64,000 bases of DNA. Source: CAVVGB01 sp963747715 (GTDB lineage Bacteria; Actinomycetota; Thermoleophilia; Gaiellales; Gaiellaceae). Positions 62,155-64,000 of this stretch are shown one piece after another (the first letter of the stretch is position 1; each line of letters starts with the position of its first letter). The notes under the pieces were generated by a model. The model was not told the DNA's origin. It saw nothing but the letters and a program-made list of their open reading frames with translations, and made no database searches. The position numbers and the translations under genes are program-made. The stretch is taken from NCBI GenBank assembly GCA_963747715.1, contig CAVVGB010000009.1:372001-436000 (forward strand), given 5' to 3'.

Positions 62155-63078
62155 GTGCGCTTCAAAGTCGTGATCGGATTGTCCGTGGCCCTCGCGTTCG
62201 TCGCTCTCGGCCTCTTACTCGCCACGGCGCTCAGTGGGGGCGACGACGACTCACAGGCCGAAGGGGGAACCGTCGTCCTGCTCGCCGCAGGCGACATCGC
62301 CGAATGCGATCACGAAGGGGACGAAGCCACTGCCCGCATCGTCACCGAATATCCGGAGGCCGCCATCGCGACGCTCGGGGACAACGCCTACCCGGATGGG
62401 GCCTCGGAGGATTTCCAGGAGTGCTACGACCCCACGTGGGGACAGTTCAAGGACCGCACGAGGCCCGCGGCGGGTAACCATGACCACGAGACGGAGGACG
62501 CGCAAGGCTACTGGGACTACTTCGGTGGCCGGGGCGGCCCCTTCGACAGGTACTACTACAGCTACGACCTCGGCAGCTGGCACGTCGTCGTTCTCAACTC
62601 CGATTGCTGGCGCGTGGACGGGTGCGAGAGCGACGATCCCCAAGCGGAATGGCTGAGAAGCGACCTCCAGCGCCACGAATCGTTCTGCACGCTCGCCATG
62701 TGGCACCGTCCCCCGTTCAGTTCGGGCCGCTACGGAGACGCTGAAGATACCGGCCGGGTGCGTCCTCTCTGGCAGATACTCAACGAGGAGGGCGCCGACG
62801 TGCTCCTCACCGGGCACGAACACAGCTACGAGCGCTTCGCGCCCATGGACGCCGGCGGAGAGCGCGATGACGCACGAGGTGTGCGGCTGTTCGTCGTCGG
62901 CACGGGCGGGGGCAACCTCCGCCAGTTCGCCAACGATCCGCTCGCGACGACGGAGGCACGCCAGGATCACACCTGGGGAGTGTTGAAGCTCGACCTGAAG
63001 CCCAGGAGCTACACCTGGGAGTTCCTTCCGGTTGAGGGCTCAACCTTTTCCGATTCGGGCACGGGGACTTGCCACTAG
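62155..63078 (+). CDS. Membrane-anchored calcineurin-like metallophosphoesterase
   Basis: 307 residues from a GTG. A signal anchor (VALAFVALGLLLATAL) is followed by the metallophosphoesterase domain: LLAAGDIAEC, ATLGDNAYPDGASEDF, AAGNHDHE, TLAMWHRPPFSSGRYG and LLTGHEHSYERFAPMDAGG, the full di-metal ligand set. Similar to purple-acid-phosphatase-like exported enzymes. Substrate unknown; it may release phosphate outside the cell. Confidence 0.87.
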   Translation: MRFKVVIGLSVALAFVALGLLLATALSGGDDDSQAEGGTVVLLAAGDIAECDHEGDEATARIVTEYPEAAIATLGDNAYPDGASEDFQECYDPTWGQFKDRTRPAAGNHDHETEDAQGYWDYFGGRGGPFDRYYYSYDLGSWHVVVLNSDCWRVDGCESDDPQAEWLRSDLQRHESFCTLAMWHRPPFSSGRYGDAEDTGRVRPLWQILNEEGADVLLTGHEHSYERFAPMDAGGERDDARGVRLFVVGTGGGNLRQFANDPLATTEARQDHTWGVLKLDLKPRSYTWEFLPVEGSTFSDSGTGTCH

Positions 63079-63080
63079 TT

Positions 63081-64000
63081 GTGAGCCGCTATCTCGTCAC
63101 CGGGTGCGCGGGGTTCATCGGCTCACACCTCACGGAGACGTTGCTGAAACGCGGGCACGAAGTGATCGGAGTCGACGCCTTCACCGACTACTACCCCCGA
63201 CCGCGGAAGGAGTCCAACCTCGAGGCGGCCCGTAGGAAGCTGGGTCTCTCCATTGCGGAGCTGGACCTCTCCGAGAGCCCGCTGGAGCCCCTTTTCGACG
63301 GCGTGGACGGCGTCTTCCATCTCGCCGCCCAACCGGGTGTGCGCGGGAGTTGGGGGGCGACCTTTGCGCACTACGTCCGCGACAACATCCTCGCGACCCA
63401 ACGACTCTTCGAGGCCGCGGGGCCCAGAGGCCTCCGCATCGTCATGGCCTCCACGTCATCGGTCTACGGCAACGCCGAGATGTACCCCACGCGCGAGGAC
63501 ACGAGACCGCGTCCCGTTTCTCCGTACGGCGTCACGAAGGTCGCGTGCGAATTCCTAGCCCGCACGTACTCCGAATGCTTCGGCTTGGAAGTGGTCGTCC
63601 TGCGCTACTTCACCGTGTACGGCCCGAGGCAGCGCCCCGACATGGCCTTTGCGAGGATCATCTCGGCCTTGCTCGACGGGCACCCGTTCCCCGTGTACGG
63701 CACCGGCGAGCAGTCACGTGACTTCACGTACGTGGACGATGCCGTCGCCGCAACGATCGCCGCAATGGAAGGCGGCCCGAGCATGATCGTCTACAACGTC
63801 GGCGGGGGCAGCGAGACGACCCTAAACGGTGCGATCGCCCTCTGCGAGGAGCTTTCGGGAGCCCGGCTCGAGGTCGTACACCAGCCGGCTGCCAGGGGCG
63901 ACGTCCGACGAACGGGCGCCGACACGACGCTCATTCGCTCGCAACTCGGCTGGGAGCCACAGACCTTGCTCGCCGAAGGCCTGGCGGCGCAGCTGGCAGC
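63081..64000 (+). CDS. NAD-dependent epimerase, UDP-glucose/glucuronate 4-epimerase-like (cut by window end)
   Basis: 306 codons visible from a GTG two bases after the phosphoesterase stop. YLVTGCAGFIGSHLTETLLK, FHLAAQPGVRGSWGATFAHY, ASTSSVYGNAEMYPTREDT, catalytic Tyr-x3-Lys in SPYGVTKVACEFLARTY, and VVLRYFTVYGPRQRPDMAFA are typical of GalE-like and UDP-glucuronate 4-epimerases. Likely makes another uronic or galacto sugar for the polymer. The last few residues lie beyond the window. Confidence 0.87.
   Translation, partial: MSRYLVTGCAGFIGSHLTETLLKRGHEVIGVDAFTDYYPRPRKESNLEAARRKLGLSIAELDLSESPLEPLFDGVDGVFHLAAQPGVRGSWGATFAHYVRDNILATQRLFEAAGPRGLRIVMASTSSVYGNAEMYPTREDTRPRPVSPYGVTKVACEFLARTYSECFGLEVVVLRYFTVYGPRQRPDMAFARIISALLDGHPFPVYGTGEQSRDFTYVDDAVAATIAAMEGGPSMIVYNVGGGSETTLNGAIALCEELSGARLEVVHQPAARGDVRRTGADTTLIRSQLGWEPQTLLAEGLAAQLA

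Overview
The window reads as a chromosomal piece of a GC-rich, Gram-positive-type actinobacterium. The gene set (SigB/F-type sigma factor, DivIVA-like protein, RlpA-like protein, MnmA with an unusual N-terminal extension, LPXTG-type surface protein, many GTG/TTG starts) suggests class Thermoleophilia (Solirubrobacterales/Gaiellales). That placement is an inference from gene style, not from a marker gene. All calls come from reading the sequence; no database search was run.

Layout. 1-9.7 kb is a minus-strand housekeeping block with several 4-base stop/start overlaps: a metallo-beta-lactamase-fold hydrolase, hisS, aspS, a DivIVA-like coiled coil, a proline-rich membrane protein, an RlpA-like protein, mnmA, a DUF948 protein, an RsbW-like ATPase, a SigB/F sigma factor and the start of alaS. 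9.7-11.4 kb holds a cupin, a small membrane protein and a class III nucleotide cyclase. 11.4-16.8 kb is a complete histidine-degradation operon (ftcD, hutH, hutU, hutI). 16.9-22.1 kb holds a two-gene heterodimeric ABC exporter, a membrane protein and an HD-family protein with an altered HD motif. tRNA-Gln(CTG) at 22.1 kb, a degenerate copy of its 3' end at 23.8 kb and an integrase tail fragment at 24.0 kb look like the scar of an old integrative element. 24.3-34.1 kb is accessory and cell-surface material: a sigma factor with a membrane-spanning C-terminal extension, a Calx-beta protein, tRNA-Glu(CTC), an LPFTG protein, an L,D-transpeptidase and two ferritin-like proteins.

34.4-64 kb is a cell-surface polysaccharide region. 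It has a priming glycosyl-1-phosphate transferase, Wzx-type flippase, Wzy-type polymerase, Wzz/BY-kinase, several glycosyltransferases, two secreted GH16 glycanases and a nucleotide-sugar set (GDP-mannose epimerase-like, RfbF-like cytidylyltransferase, RmlC-like epimerase, SAF-domain dehydrogenase, UDP-xylose synthase, other SDR epimerases). The order suggests lipid-linked repeat assembly by a Wzx/Wzy route, with a compact cassette (53.8-60.8 kb) making and attaching an unusual sugar.

The most striking signal is in this region. An uncharacterised duplicated-domain gene, the priming transferase, the flippase, the polymerase and a relic of UDP-glucose dehydrogenase together carry about twelve reading-frame breaks, and every one is a shift by one extra base (+1). 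The protein on both sides of nearly every break is well conserved. Neighbouring genes are intact. Uncorrected insertion errors, gene decay and recoding are the competing explanations, and the sequence alone cannot decide between them.
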